The notes below the pieces were generated by a model. The model saw only the letters and a list, made by a program, of their open reading frames with translations, had not been told where the DNA came from and did not search any database. From Lachnospiraceae bacterium (GTDB taxonomy: Bacteria > Bacillota > Clostridia > Lachnospirales > Lachnospiraceae), in contig JAGAJL010000019.1 of NCBI GenBank assembly GCA_017626095.1, positions 1 through 49,831 of the forward strand: DNA of 49,831 bases, read 5' to 3'. Numbering within the stretch: position 1 is the first letter of the stretch; every line of letters starts with the position of its first letter. This document shows positions 26,816 through 34,728 of this stretch, piece after piece. The translations under genes and the position numbers were made by a program.

Positions 26816-28714
26816 ATGGCCGGAATTATTCATGTACTGGACAGTGAAACAATTGATAAAATTGCAGCCGGAGAAGTTGTGGAAAAACCTGCAAGTGTTG
26901 TAAAAGAACTGGTGGAAAACGCCATTGATGCAGGTGCAGATAAAATTGCCGTGGAAATAAAAGAGGGCGGTATATCCCTTATTCGCGTTACGGATAACGG
27001 ATGCGGAATTGCAAAAGAAGATTTAGAGCCTGCTTTTATGCGTCATGCAACCAGTAAAATTACGAATGCAGAGGATTTAAATGCCATTTCCAGTCTGGGA
27101 TTTCGCGGTGAAGCTTTATCGAGTATCAGTGCTGTTTCTCAGGTAGAAATGATTACGAAAAGAAGAGAAGATTTTCTTGGAATAAAAGTGTGTTGTAACG
27201 GTGGCATCATGGAAGACATAGAAGAAATCGGGGCTCCGGACGGAACCACAATTTTAGTCCGAAATCTGTTTTACAATACGCCTGTCCGCAAGAAGTTTTT
27301 GCATACATCAACCACAGAAGGTTCTTATGTTTTTGAATTGATGCAGCATATTGCTTTATCACATCCTGAAATTGCAATTTCTTTTATCCAGAACGGACAA
27401 ACCCGCTTTTTCACATCCGGAAACGGGAATTTGTCAGATGTGATATACCGGATATACGGAAAAGATGTTGCTAATCATATCATCCCGGTACAAGCCTGTC
27501 AAAACGGAATTCAAATACAGGGATTTATCGGAAAGACCATATTGGGAAGAGCAAACCGCAATTATGAGACTTTCTTTGTAAACGGAAGATATATTAAAAG
27601 TAAAATGATATCGGCGGCAGTCGAAGAAGGTTATAAGACCTTTTTGATGCAGCATAAATATCCTTTTGCCATTCTTCATTTTACTGTGAATGGAGAAGAT
27701 ATTGATGTCAATGTCCATCCAACCAAAATGGAAATACGGATTATGGAGCCGGTTCCCTTTTGTGAATTTGTAAAAGAAACGGTCAAGAACGCTCTAAATG
27801 AGACGGTTTTAATTCGTGAATATCAGGAGGAGAATCCTTCCAAAGATAGCGAAACAGAAGAAATTTCCGATTCTCAAAAAGAAAAGGAACGTGCACCGGA
27901 GCCTTTTGAAGAAAAGCGCATTCAAAAGGAAATGCAACCGACGAATCTGGTCCGTGAAACAGCGGATTATCAGATGAATAAAATATTAGGGAATGCAAAA
28001 CAAAGCCAGACCTTTCTTTCAAAACCCTATAAAACCGGTGATAATATCATTAAACAGGATACGAAACCAATTATCAAAAAAGTCGAGCAGATGGAGCTTT
28101 TTTCAACGGCTTTAGAAGAGGATAATAATAACCGGCTAACCGGATTAAAGATTATCGGTCAGGTTTTTGATACTTATTGGATTGTTGAATTTGAAGATTC
28201 CATATACTTTGTTGATCAGCATGCCGCACATGAAAAGGTCAATTATGAATCCTTTGTAGACAATCTCAAACAAAAGAAGAATACAACACAATTATTGATG
28301 CCGCCAACTATTGTATCTCTCAATTCGCTTGAGATGAACGCATATCAAAACTACCAATCTTATTTTTCCGAACTGGGTTTTGAAATTGAACCATTCGGTG
28401 GAGATGAACTAGCCATCAGAGGCATTCCAATGGATTTATACGGAAACAATGCAAAAGATTTATTTTTAACGGTGTTGGATGAATTGATTGACACACCGGT
28501 TCGAGGAACGCCTGATGTCATTTTGTTAAAAATTGCTTCCATGTCTTGTAAGGCATCGGTAAAAGGAAATCAGCAAATGTCTTATGAAGAAGCAAAAGCA
28601 TTATTAAAACAGTTGTTTGCATTGGATAACCCTTATCATTGTCCGCACGGAAGACCCACTATGTTTTCCATGAGCAGGCAGGAGTTAGAAAAGAAGTTTA
28701 AAAGAATCGTATGA
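26816..28714 (+). CDS. mutL: DNA mismatch repair protein MutL (endonuclease type)
   Basis: A 632-residue partner of MutS. The N-terminal GHKL ATPase has EKPASVVKELVENAIDAGA, DNGCGI and the FRGEALSSI box. A Ser/Glu/Lys-rich linker spans about 335-430. The C-terminal endonuclease site DQHAAHE begins at D467, and a late CPHGRP supplies further metal ligands. That marks the nicking class of MutL found in organisms without MutH. AAGGAG precedes the ATG. Confidence 0.96.
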   Translation: MAGIIHVLDSETIDKIAAGEVVEKPASVVKELVENAIDAGADKIAVEIKEGGISLIRVTDNGCGIAKEDLEPAFMRHATSKITNAEDLNAISSLGFRGEALSSISAVSQVEMITKRREDFLGIKVCCNGGIMEDIEEIGAPDGTTILVRNLFYNTPVRKKFLHTSTTEGSYVFELMQHIALSHPEIAISFIQNGQTRFFTSGNGNLSDVIYRIYGKDVANHIIPVQACQNGIQIQGFIGKTILGRANRNYETFFVNGRYIKSKMISAAVEEGYKTFLMQHKYPFAILHFTVNGEDIDVNVHPTKMEIRIMEPVPFCEFVKETVKNALNETVLIREYQEENPSKDSETEEISDSQKEKERAPEPFEEKRIQKEMQPTNLVRETADYQMNKILGNAKQSQTFLSKPYKTGDNIIKQDTKPIIKKVEQMELFSTALEEDNNNRLTGLKIIGQVFDTYWIVEFEDSIYFVDQHAAHEKVNYESFVDNLKQKKNTTQLLMPPTIVSLNSLEMNAYQNYQSYFSELGFEIEPFGGDELAIRGIPMDLYGNNAKDLFLTVLDELIDTPVRGTPDVILLKIASMSCKASVKGNQQMSYEEAKALLKQLFALDNPYHCPHGRPTMFSMSRQELEKKFKRIV

Positions 28715-28797
28715 TGCCATAAAAACAGATACATTCATGGTATTATGGTGGCAAAACATCTTTAGCCATCAATACTATTTATAAAAGGGAAAGTGAT

Positions 28798-29727
28798 ATG
28801 AATAATCTTGTTATATTAACAGGACCGACTGCAGTTGGAAAAACAGCCCTATCCATTGCCTTGGCAAAAGAAATAGGCGGTGAAATAATTAGTGCTGATT
28901 CCATGCAGGTATATAGGCATATGGATATCGGTTCTGCGAAAATCAGACCTGATGAGATGGACGGAATTCCCCATCATTTAATTGATATTTTGGATCCTCG
29001 TGAAGATTTTAATGTGTTTTTGTTTCAAAAATACGCAAAAGAGGCAATAAAAAGTATCTATGCAAATGGACATATTCCCATTTTAGTCGGGGGCACCGGA
29101 TTCTACATTCAGTCTGTTTTATATGATATTGATTTTACAAAAAACAATGCTGATGAAAGCTATCGTGCTCAGTTAGAAGAAATTGCAACACAAAAAGGAG
29201 TATTTTATCTCCATGATATGTTAAAACAGGTTGATGAAAAATCAGCCGAAACCATTCATCCCAATAATGTAAAACGCATAATACGAGCTTTGGAATATCA
29301 TCATTTAACGGGTCAGAAGATTTCAGAGCACAATATGGAAGAAAGGCAAAAAAAATCTCCTTATGACTTTTCCTATTTTGTTTTAAATGATGAACGAAGC
29401 CGCTTGTATCATAACATTGATTTACGTGTCGACCAGATGATGCAAAATGGTCTGGTAGAAGAAGTAAAGCAATTAAAAGACATGGGGTTAAAACGAGAAA
29501 ATGTATCCATGCAGGGGCTTGGATATAAAGAGATTCTGGATTATCTGGATGAAAAAATGGATTTAGACCGTGCCATTTATTTAATCAAAAGAGATACAAG
29601 GCATTTTGCCAAACGCCAACTCACCTGGTTTCGACGTGAAAAAGATGTCATCATGATAGAAAAACCGGAATTTTTGTATGACAATCAGGCAATTTTGGAT
29701 TATATGCTTTCTATTATCAATAAATAA
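28798..29727 (+). CDS. miaA: tRNA dimethylallyltransferase
   Basis: A 309-residue enzyme that attaches dimethylallyl to A37 of tRNAs reading UNN codons, the substrate for MiaB. The P-loop is GPTAVGKTALSIALA, and the catalytic Asp lies in ISADSMQVYRHMDIGSAK. The C-terminal DTRHFAKRQLTWFRR is the tRNA-contacting block. It follows mutL by 83 bases, with GGGAAAG before the ATG. Confidence 0.96.
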   Translation: MNNLVILTGPTAVGKTALSIALAKEIGGEIISADSMQVYRHMDIGSAKIRPDEMDGIPHHLIDILDPREDFNVFLFQKYAKEAIKSIYANGHIPILVGGTGFYIQSVLYDIDFTKNNADESYRAQLEEIATQKGVFYLHDMLKQVDEKSAETIHPNNVKRIIRALEYHHLTGQKISEHNMEERQKKSPYDFSYFVLNDERSRLYHNIDLRVDQMMQNGLVEEVKQLKDMGLKRENVSMQGLGYKEILDYLDEKMDLDRAIYLIKRDTRHFAKRQLTWFRREKDVIMIEKPEFLYDNQAILDYMLSIINK

Positions 29728-29886
29728 CATGATGCAAGAAATCGCAGTTAATTATTTTTATGCTAATTTTTATAAAGATTACTATATAATCAGCCAACAT
29801 TAAGTCTGTCAAGTAAATTATAATTATTAGAATGAATTATCAGAAAGAAATAGCAAACATTAATAACAGAAAAGAGAATAAATCAT

Positions 29887-31170
29887 ATGTCAGAAACAAA
29901 AGAAATATATAAAAATCTTGGAATTGATGAAGATGTTTATCGGTTGGGTGAAACAATCTGCAGTAATTTGAAAGAGCGCTTCGATTCCATTGACAAAATA
30001 GCTGAGTACAATCAGTTAAAAGTTCTTCAGGCCATGCAGAAAGCAAAGGTATCCGAAGCCTGTTTATACGGAACAACCGGATATGGTTATAATGACATCG
30101 GACGAGATACCTTAGAAGAAGTATACGCCAATGTATTTCACACAGAGGCTGCGCTGGTGCGTCCACAGATTACCTGTGGTACACATGCACTGGCGTTAGC
30201 CCTTATGTCCAATTTAAGACCCGGAGATGAAGTCCTTTCTCCGGTCGGAAAGCCTTATGACACATTGGAAGAAGTCATTGGCATCCGTCCTTCAAAAGGA
30301 AGTCTGGCAGAGTATGGAATCACGTATTCCCAAGTAGATTTATTGAGTGACGGTTCCTTTGATTATGACAAAATCAAAGCTGCCATAAACGAAAAGACGA
30401 AGCTTGTTACCATCCAGCGCTCCAAAGGGTATGAGCCAAGAAAAACATTGTCGGTTGAGCAAATCGGTCAATTGATTGCATTTATCAAAGGCATCTGTCC
30501 GGACATCATCTGCATGGTGGATAATTGTTATGGTGAATTCGTGGAAACTATAGAGCCTAGTGATGTCGGGGCTGACATGGTTGTAGGCTCTTTAATAAAA
30601 AATCCCGGAGGCGGCTTGGCACCGATAGGAGGCTATATTGCAGGAAAGAAAGAATGTATTGAAAATGCAGCGTATCGCCTGACTTCGCCAGGATTGGGGA
30701 AAGAAGTCGGTGCATCTTTAGGCGTTTTACCATCCTTTTTTCAAGGTCTTTTCCTTGCACCGACAGTTGTTAGCAGTGCACTAAAAGGTGCTGTTTTTGC
30801 AGCCAATATGATGGAGCATTTTGGTTTTTCTGTCATACCTGACGGTAACGAATCACGACATGATATCATTCAGGCTGTTACATTTGGTTCCAAGGAAGGT
30901 GTTGTCGCATTTTGTAAAGGAATACAGGCTGCTGCACCGGTTGACAGTTTTGTAGTTCCGGAACCATGGGATATGCCGGGATACGACAGTCAGGTTATTA
31001 TGGCGGCAGGTGCATTTGTATCGGGAAGTTCCATTGAATTATCTGCAGATGGTCCGATTAAACCGCCATATGCTGTATATTTTCAGGGTGGACTGACATT
31101 TCCGCATGCAAAATTCGGTATACTGAAAGCCGTTCAGGAACTGAAAAATTCCAAGGTAATTCGACTTTAA
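29887..31170 (+). CDS. Methionine gamma-lyase family / aluminum-resistance-like PLP enzyme
   Basis: A 427-residue fold-type I PLP enzyme of the family annotated as aluminum resistance protein YnbB or methionine gamma-lyase family. Signature stretches are SEACLYGTTGYGYNDIGRDT near residue 60, VRPQITCGTHALALAL, and the probable PLP lysine in GSLIKNPGGGLAP near 240. In Bacillus and clostridia it often sits near miaA, as here. Substrate is not proven for most members; sulfur amino acid lysis is the usual suggestion. It has a 159-base upstream gap and no riboswitch I can recognise. Confidence 0.85.
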   Translation: MSETKEIYKNLGIDEDVYRLGETICSNLKERFDSIDKIAEYNQLKVLQAMQKAKVSEACLYGTTGYGYNDIGRDTLEEVYANVFHTEAALVRPQITCGTHALALALMSNLRPGDEVLSPVGKPYDTLEEVIGIRPSKGSLAEYGITYSQVDLLSDGSFDYDKIKAAINEKTKLVTIQRSKGYEPRKTLSVEQIGQLIAFIKGICPDIICMVDNCYGEFVETIEPSDVGADMVVGSLIKNPGGGLAPIGGYIAGKKECIENAAYRLTSPGLGKEVGASLGVLPSFFQGLFLAPTVVSSALKGAVFAANMMEHFGFSVIPDGNESRHDIIQAVTFGSKEGVVAFCKGIQAAAPVDSFVVPEPWDMPGYDSQVIMAAGAFVSGSSIELSADGPIKPPYAVYFQGGLTFPHAKFGILKAVQELKNSKVIRL

Positions 31171-31208
31171 TCCAAGTTGCGAGTCGAAAAAAAAACATGA
31201 AAAGAAGT

Positions 31209-31237
31209 ATACACTATTTTGCTTATGTGGTAAGATA
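31209..31237 (+). promoter_or_regulatory. Possible extended -10 promoter before the DUF4321 gene
   Basis: TAAGAT (31232-31237) preceded by TG at 31229-31230 is an extended -10. TATACA lies 17 bases upstream and matches four of six -35 positions. It would drive the DUF4321 gene and radC. The match is moderate. Confidence 0.4.
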
Positions 31238-31327
31238 CAATAGTAAAAACACAAGATATAGTTTTTTCTGATTTTATTACAATTTTTTTAAGAAGTACAG
31301 AAACGTACAAAGGAAACAGGAGGTTTT

Positions 31328-31567
31328 ATGAAAAGCAAAAACAGCTGGGCCTGCTTTTTGTTAATTCTGGCAGGCATTGTCATCGGTGGTTTTATCGGCC
31401 ATCTTTTTCCGAATACCTTCTTAAATTTCGGTCAGACGTTTGGTTTGACTTCTCCCGTGGTTTTAGATTTGGGGATTATGGTTTTAACATTTGGTTTAAC
31501 CATTAATATTACCATCGGGAGTATTATTGGTGTTATGATTGCGATTATCATTTATCGCTTCATCTAA
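31328..31567 (+). CDS. DUF4321 small membrane protein
   Basis: A 79-residue protein with two hydrophobic helices (about 8-28 and 55-78) joined by a loop with PNTFLNFGQTFGLTSPVVLDLG, the pattern of DUF4321. Members are small clostridial membrane proteins, often encoded beside radC and mreB; their function is unknown. AGGAGG precedes the ATG. The stop is followed closely by radC. Confidence 0.85.
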   Translation: MKSKNSWACFLLILAGIVIGGFIGHLFPNTFLNFGQTFGLTSPVVLDLGIMVLTFGLTINITIGSIIGVMIAIIIYRFI

Positions 31568-31606
31568 GATGTGTCTTTGCGCGGAGAGATATGCGTGAGG
31601 ATTTTT

Positions 31607-32296
31607 ATGAAACAAAATAATAGCATTGAAAAATTTTCCGAAAGGCCTTATGACCGTTTTTTGTATGCCGGTGCACAGGCCTTGTCTGATGCAGAATTAT
31701 TGGCAGTTATCCTAAGAACCGGACGAAAGGGAGCCGATGCCATAGCCTTGGCAAAAGAAGTTCTTGACTTAGCCGGTCCCTATGGTTTGTCGGGTCTGTA
31801 TCATTTGTCGCTCAAAGATATTATGCAGGTAAATGGTATCGGAGAAGTCAAAGCAATTAAGCTAAAATGCATTGCTGAACTGTCCAGACGTATTGTTATG
31901 AGCAATCGCAATCACAAAATTTCTTTTCATTCGCCACAGGAATTTGCCACTTACTATATGGAAAGCCTAAGACACGAAGAAAAAGAAAATTGTCTTTGCA
32001 TTTTTTTGGATGGTTCCATGAATCTGATTCGTGATGTTACCATCAGCATCGGCAGTGTCAATGCATCTATTGTTTCCAGTCGTGAGATTTTTATGGAAGC
32101 GTTAAATGCCAAAGCGGTTTATCTGGTTTTATTGCACAATCATCCCAGTGGAAATGCGTCTCCAAGCGGTGCTGATATGGAAGTGACAGAACGCATCTGT
32201 CAGGCATCCAAATTGATGGATATACCATTGTTGGATCATATTATTATTGGAGATAATTGTTACTATAGTTTTAAGGAAAATAATTTAATTACATGA
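31607..32296 (+). CDS. radC: RadC-family JAMM/MPN protein
   Basis: A 229-residue protein. An N-terminal helix-hairpin-helix region has ALSDAELLAVILRTGRKG and VNGIGEVKAIKLK. A C-terminal JAMM/MPN domain has the metal motif HNHPSGNASPSGADMEVT (HxHx7SxxD type). RadC was once linked to DNA repair, but its function is not established. ATG 31607 is chosen for the GTGAGG 6 bases before it. An in-frame GTG at 31595 behind GGAGAG is a reasonable alternative. It sits just before mreB, as in many Firmicutes. Confidence 0.93.
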   Translation: MKQNNSIEKFSERPYDRFLYAGAQALSDAELLAVILRTGRKGADAIALAKEVLDLAGPYGLSGLYHLSLKDIMQVNGIGEVKAIKLKCIAELSRRIVMSNRNHKISFHSPQEFATYYMESLRHEEKENCLCIFLDGSMNLIRDVTISIGSVNASIVSSREIFMEALNAKAVYLVLLHNHPSGNASPSGADMEVTERICQASKLMDIPLLDHIIIGDNCYYSFKENNLIT

Positions 32297-32324
32297 TTTT
32301 TACCGGAGAAAGGAGTACGGGAAT

Positions 32325-33341
32325 ATGGCTTCTTGTGCTTATGGTATTGATTTAGGTACCAACAACATCAAAATTTATGCAAAAGGAAATAAGGGTATTT
32401 TTACCGCTAAAAATATGATTGCCATTGAAAGAAAAGATATTTTATTTGCATATGGCGATCCTGCTTTTGAAATGTATGAAAAAGCACCGGAATTTATTCA
32501 GATTTCTTATCCTCTGAATAATGGTGTAATTGCTGATATCAACAATATGCAGACCCTGGTAAAATGTTTTATCAGTGATCTTTCAGATGGTAATATAAAA
32601 CCTGCTGATTATTATATTGCAGTTCCGCATGATGTAACAGAAGTAGAAAAAAAGGCTTTTCATGATCTGATTAAAAATGCCAATATCAAGGCCAAAAATA
32701 TTATGGTTGTAAAAAAAGCCATTGCAGATGGACTTGGAATGGATATTGATGTCAAAAATTCCCAGGGGGTATTGGTTGTAGACATCGGTTTTCACACAAC
32801 CGAGATTTCTATTTTGTCTTTAGGCGGTATTGTTTTAAGTAAAATGATAAAAATAGGCGGACAGAAATTTGATGATGCCATCCGCAATGCCGTTCGTACA
32901 GAATTCAATCTGCTGATTGGTCAAAAAACTGCAGAAAAGGTGAAAATCTCTTTGAAATCACTGGAAGAAGAAAACAGCAATGCAGTTGTATACGGAAGAG
33001 ATATTGTAACCGGTCTGCCTGTGGAACGAGAGATTCCGACAACTCTTGTTACGAATGCTTTACTTGAACACATGAATACCATTATTGAACAGGTTAAAGT
33101 GATATTAGAAAAAACACCACCGGAGCTTGGCGCAGATATTTTCCGACGCGGAATTTATCTTACGGGCGGTTCTAGCCAGTTATCTCACTTGGATGAACTT
33201 ATGGCTAAGGGAACCGGTTTAAAGGTTAACCTTGCTGATGATCCGATTGGCAGTGTGGCATGCGGTCTTTCCAGAGTCATTAATGAACCGAAATTCCAGT
33301 CGGTTGCCTATACTTATGATGCACAAAACGGAGGAAAATAA
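32325..33341 (+). CDS. mreB: MreB-type actin-like rod-shape protein
   Basis: A 338-residue actin homolog that guides lateral wall synthesis from the inner face of the membrane. Phosphate 1 motif GIDLGTNNIKIY is at the start, VVDIGFHTTEISI is near 150, and the adenosine motif YLTGGSSQLSHLDEL is near 280. It is directly followed by mreC with a one-base overlap (TAATG). The sequence is fairly divergent from Bacillus MreB, so an MreB paralog such as Mbl cannot be excluded. The gene order makes MreB most likely. Confidence 0.9.
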   Translation: MASCAYGIDLGTNNIKIYAKGNKGIFTAKNMIAIERKDILFAYGDPAFEMYEKAPEFIQISYPLNNGVIADINNMQTLVKCFISDLSDGNIKPADYYIAVPHDVTEVEKKAFHDLIKNANIKAKNIMVVKKAIADGLGMDIDVKNSQGVLVVDIGFHTTEISILSLGGIVLSKMIKIGGQKFDDAIRNAVRTEFNLLIGQKTAEKVKISLKSLEEENSNAVVYGRDIVTGLPVEREIPTTLVTNALLEHMNTIIEQVKVILEKTPPELGADIFRRGIYLTGGSSQLSHLDELMAKGTGLKVNLADDPIGSVACGLSRVINEPKFQSVAYTYDAQNGGK

Positions 33342-34204
33342 TGAATAGAAGGCGGAATCATTTTACGATACAAAGTAAATATCTGCTTCTGATTTTGACC
33401 GGATTGTGTGTGTTATTAATGACAATCACATTTACGACAGACTTATTTACCGGAACTCTGGCTGATATATCCGGCTATGTTACCGTTCCTTTCCAAAAAG
33501 GAATATCAGAAGCCGGGAGTTATCTTTCCAATCGTTCGGAAGAATTGGTTCAGATTCGAGATTTGTTGCAGAAAAACAAAGAATTACAGGAACAGATCGA
33601 TAAGCTTACCATTGAAAACAATAACTTAACACAGGAAAAATATGAATTAAATAATTTAAGATCCCTGTATTTACTTGATCAGGAATATTCGGAATATCAA
33701 AAAGTAGGCGCAAAAGTCATTGGAAAAAATTCCGGTAACTGGTTTCATTCATTTACTGTTGATAAGGGAAAGAACGATGGTATACAGGTCGATATGAATG
33801 TGATGTCCGGAAGCGGACTGGTTGGCATTGTTACGGAAGTAGGACCAAACTGGGCCCGTGTTACATCTATTATAGATGATAGCAGCAATGTCAGTGGAAT
33901 GACTTTAGCCTCAGGAGACAACATGATTGTATCCGGTAATCTGGAACTTATGAATCAGAATAAAATCAGTTTCAGTAAACTGATTGATTCGGAAGGAAAA
34001 GTAAAAGAGGGCGATAAAATTGTCACATCAAATATTAGTGACAAATATCTTCCGGGTTTATTGATCGGTTATATTACTTCTATTGAATCAGATTCCAATA
34101 ATCTGACACATTCCGGTACTTTAACACCGGCTGTCGATTTTGAACATATGGACGAAGTGTTGATTATATTGGATTTAAAACAGAAAACAGAGAATAAAGA
34201 ATAA
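33341..34204 (+). CDS. mreC: Rod-shape protein MreC
   Basis: A 287-residue bitopic protein. It has a membrane helix at about 13-32, a coiled coil at about 65-108 (LLQKNKELQEQIDKLTIENN), and then the two beta-barrel domains typical of MreC, with VDKGKNDGIQVDM and SGLVGIVTEVG. It links cytoplasmic MreB to the wall synthases PBP2 and RodA, both encoded downstream. Confidence 0.95.
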   Translation: MNRRRNHFTIQSKYLLLILTGLCVLLMTITFTTDLFTGTLADISGYVTVPFQKGISEAGSYLSNRSEELVQIRDLLQKNKELQEQIDKLTIENNNLTQEKYELNNLRSLYLLDQEYSEYQKVGAKVIGKNSGNWFHSFTVDKGKNDGIQVDMNVMSGSGLVGIVTEVGPNWARVTSIIDDSSNVSGMTLASGDNMIVSGNLELMNQNKISFSKLIDSEGKVKEGDKIVTSNISDKYLPGLLIGYITSIESDSNNLTHSGTLTPAVDFEHMDEVLIILDLKQKTENKE

Positions 34205-34209
34205 CATCC

Positions 34210-34728
34210 ATGAAAAATATTATTTTTTCTGCAATTATCGTAATTGCAAGTTTTATCTTACAAAATACCATATGCCGTTATATTTCTTTCGGTAATATTG
34301 TTCCAAACTTGTTATTGATTACCGTTTCATCCTTCGGTTTCATAAAAGGTAAAAAAGCCGGAGTTTTAACTGGTTTTTTTGCAGGGCTTTTGGTCGATAT
34401 TTTCTTTTCGGCCATTCTTGGTTTTCATGCATTATTATATATGTATATTGGCTATTTTAATGGTTTTTTCAAGAGGTTGTTCTATAAGGATGAACTGAAA
34501 TTACAGATTTTATTGGTTGGTTGCAGTGATTTTGTTTATGGATTTGTTTATTATCTGCTTACATTTTTACTGCGTGGCAGATTTCATTTTACATATTATC
34601 TGTTAAATATTATTATTCCGGAAACGGTTTATACCATTTTATTGACAATTGTATTTTTCCTTACAAGAACTTTATTTGTTAAGCTTTTTGTAAGTAATGA
34701 GAGAAAGAGCAGAAGCGAAATTGTTTAA
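34210..34728 (+). CDS. mreD: Rod-shape protein MreD
   Basis: A 172-residue integral membrane protein with about five helices. The N-terminal ILQNTICRYISFGNIVPNLLLI and GFFAGLLVDIFFSAILG stretches are characteristic of MreD. It belongs to the elongasome with MreB and MreC. It starts 5 bases after mreC and overlaps the pbp2 start by 32 bases. Confidence 0.93.
   Translation: MKNIIFSAIIVIASFILQNTICRYISFGNIVPNLLLITVSSFGFIKGKKAGVLTGFFAGLLVDIFFSAILGFHALLYMYIGYFNGFFKRLFYKDELKLQILLVGCSDFVYGFVYYLLTFLLRGRFHFTYYLLNIIIPETVYTILLTIVFFLTRTLFVKLFVSNERKSRSEIV

Noticed and set aside
28714-28755. Possible hairpin between mutL and miaA
   Set aside because: Only six continuous pairs (CCATAA with TTATGG) form across a long loop; too weak to list.
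29785-29790. Isolated TATAAT in the miaA to PLP-enzyme gap
   Set aside because: No acceptable -35 lies 16-18 bases upstream and there is no TG extension, so it was not called.
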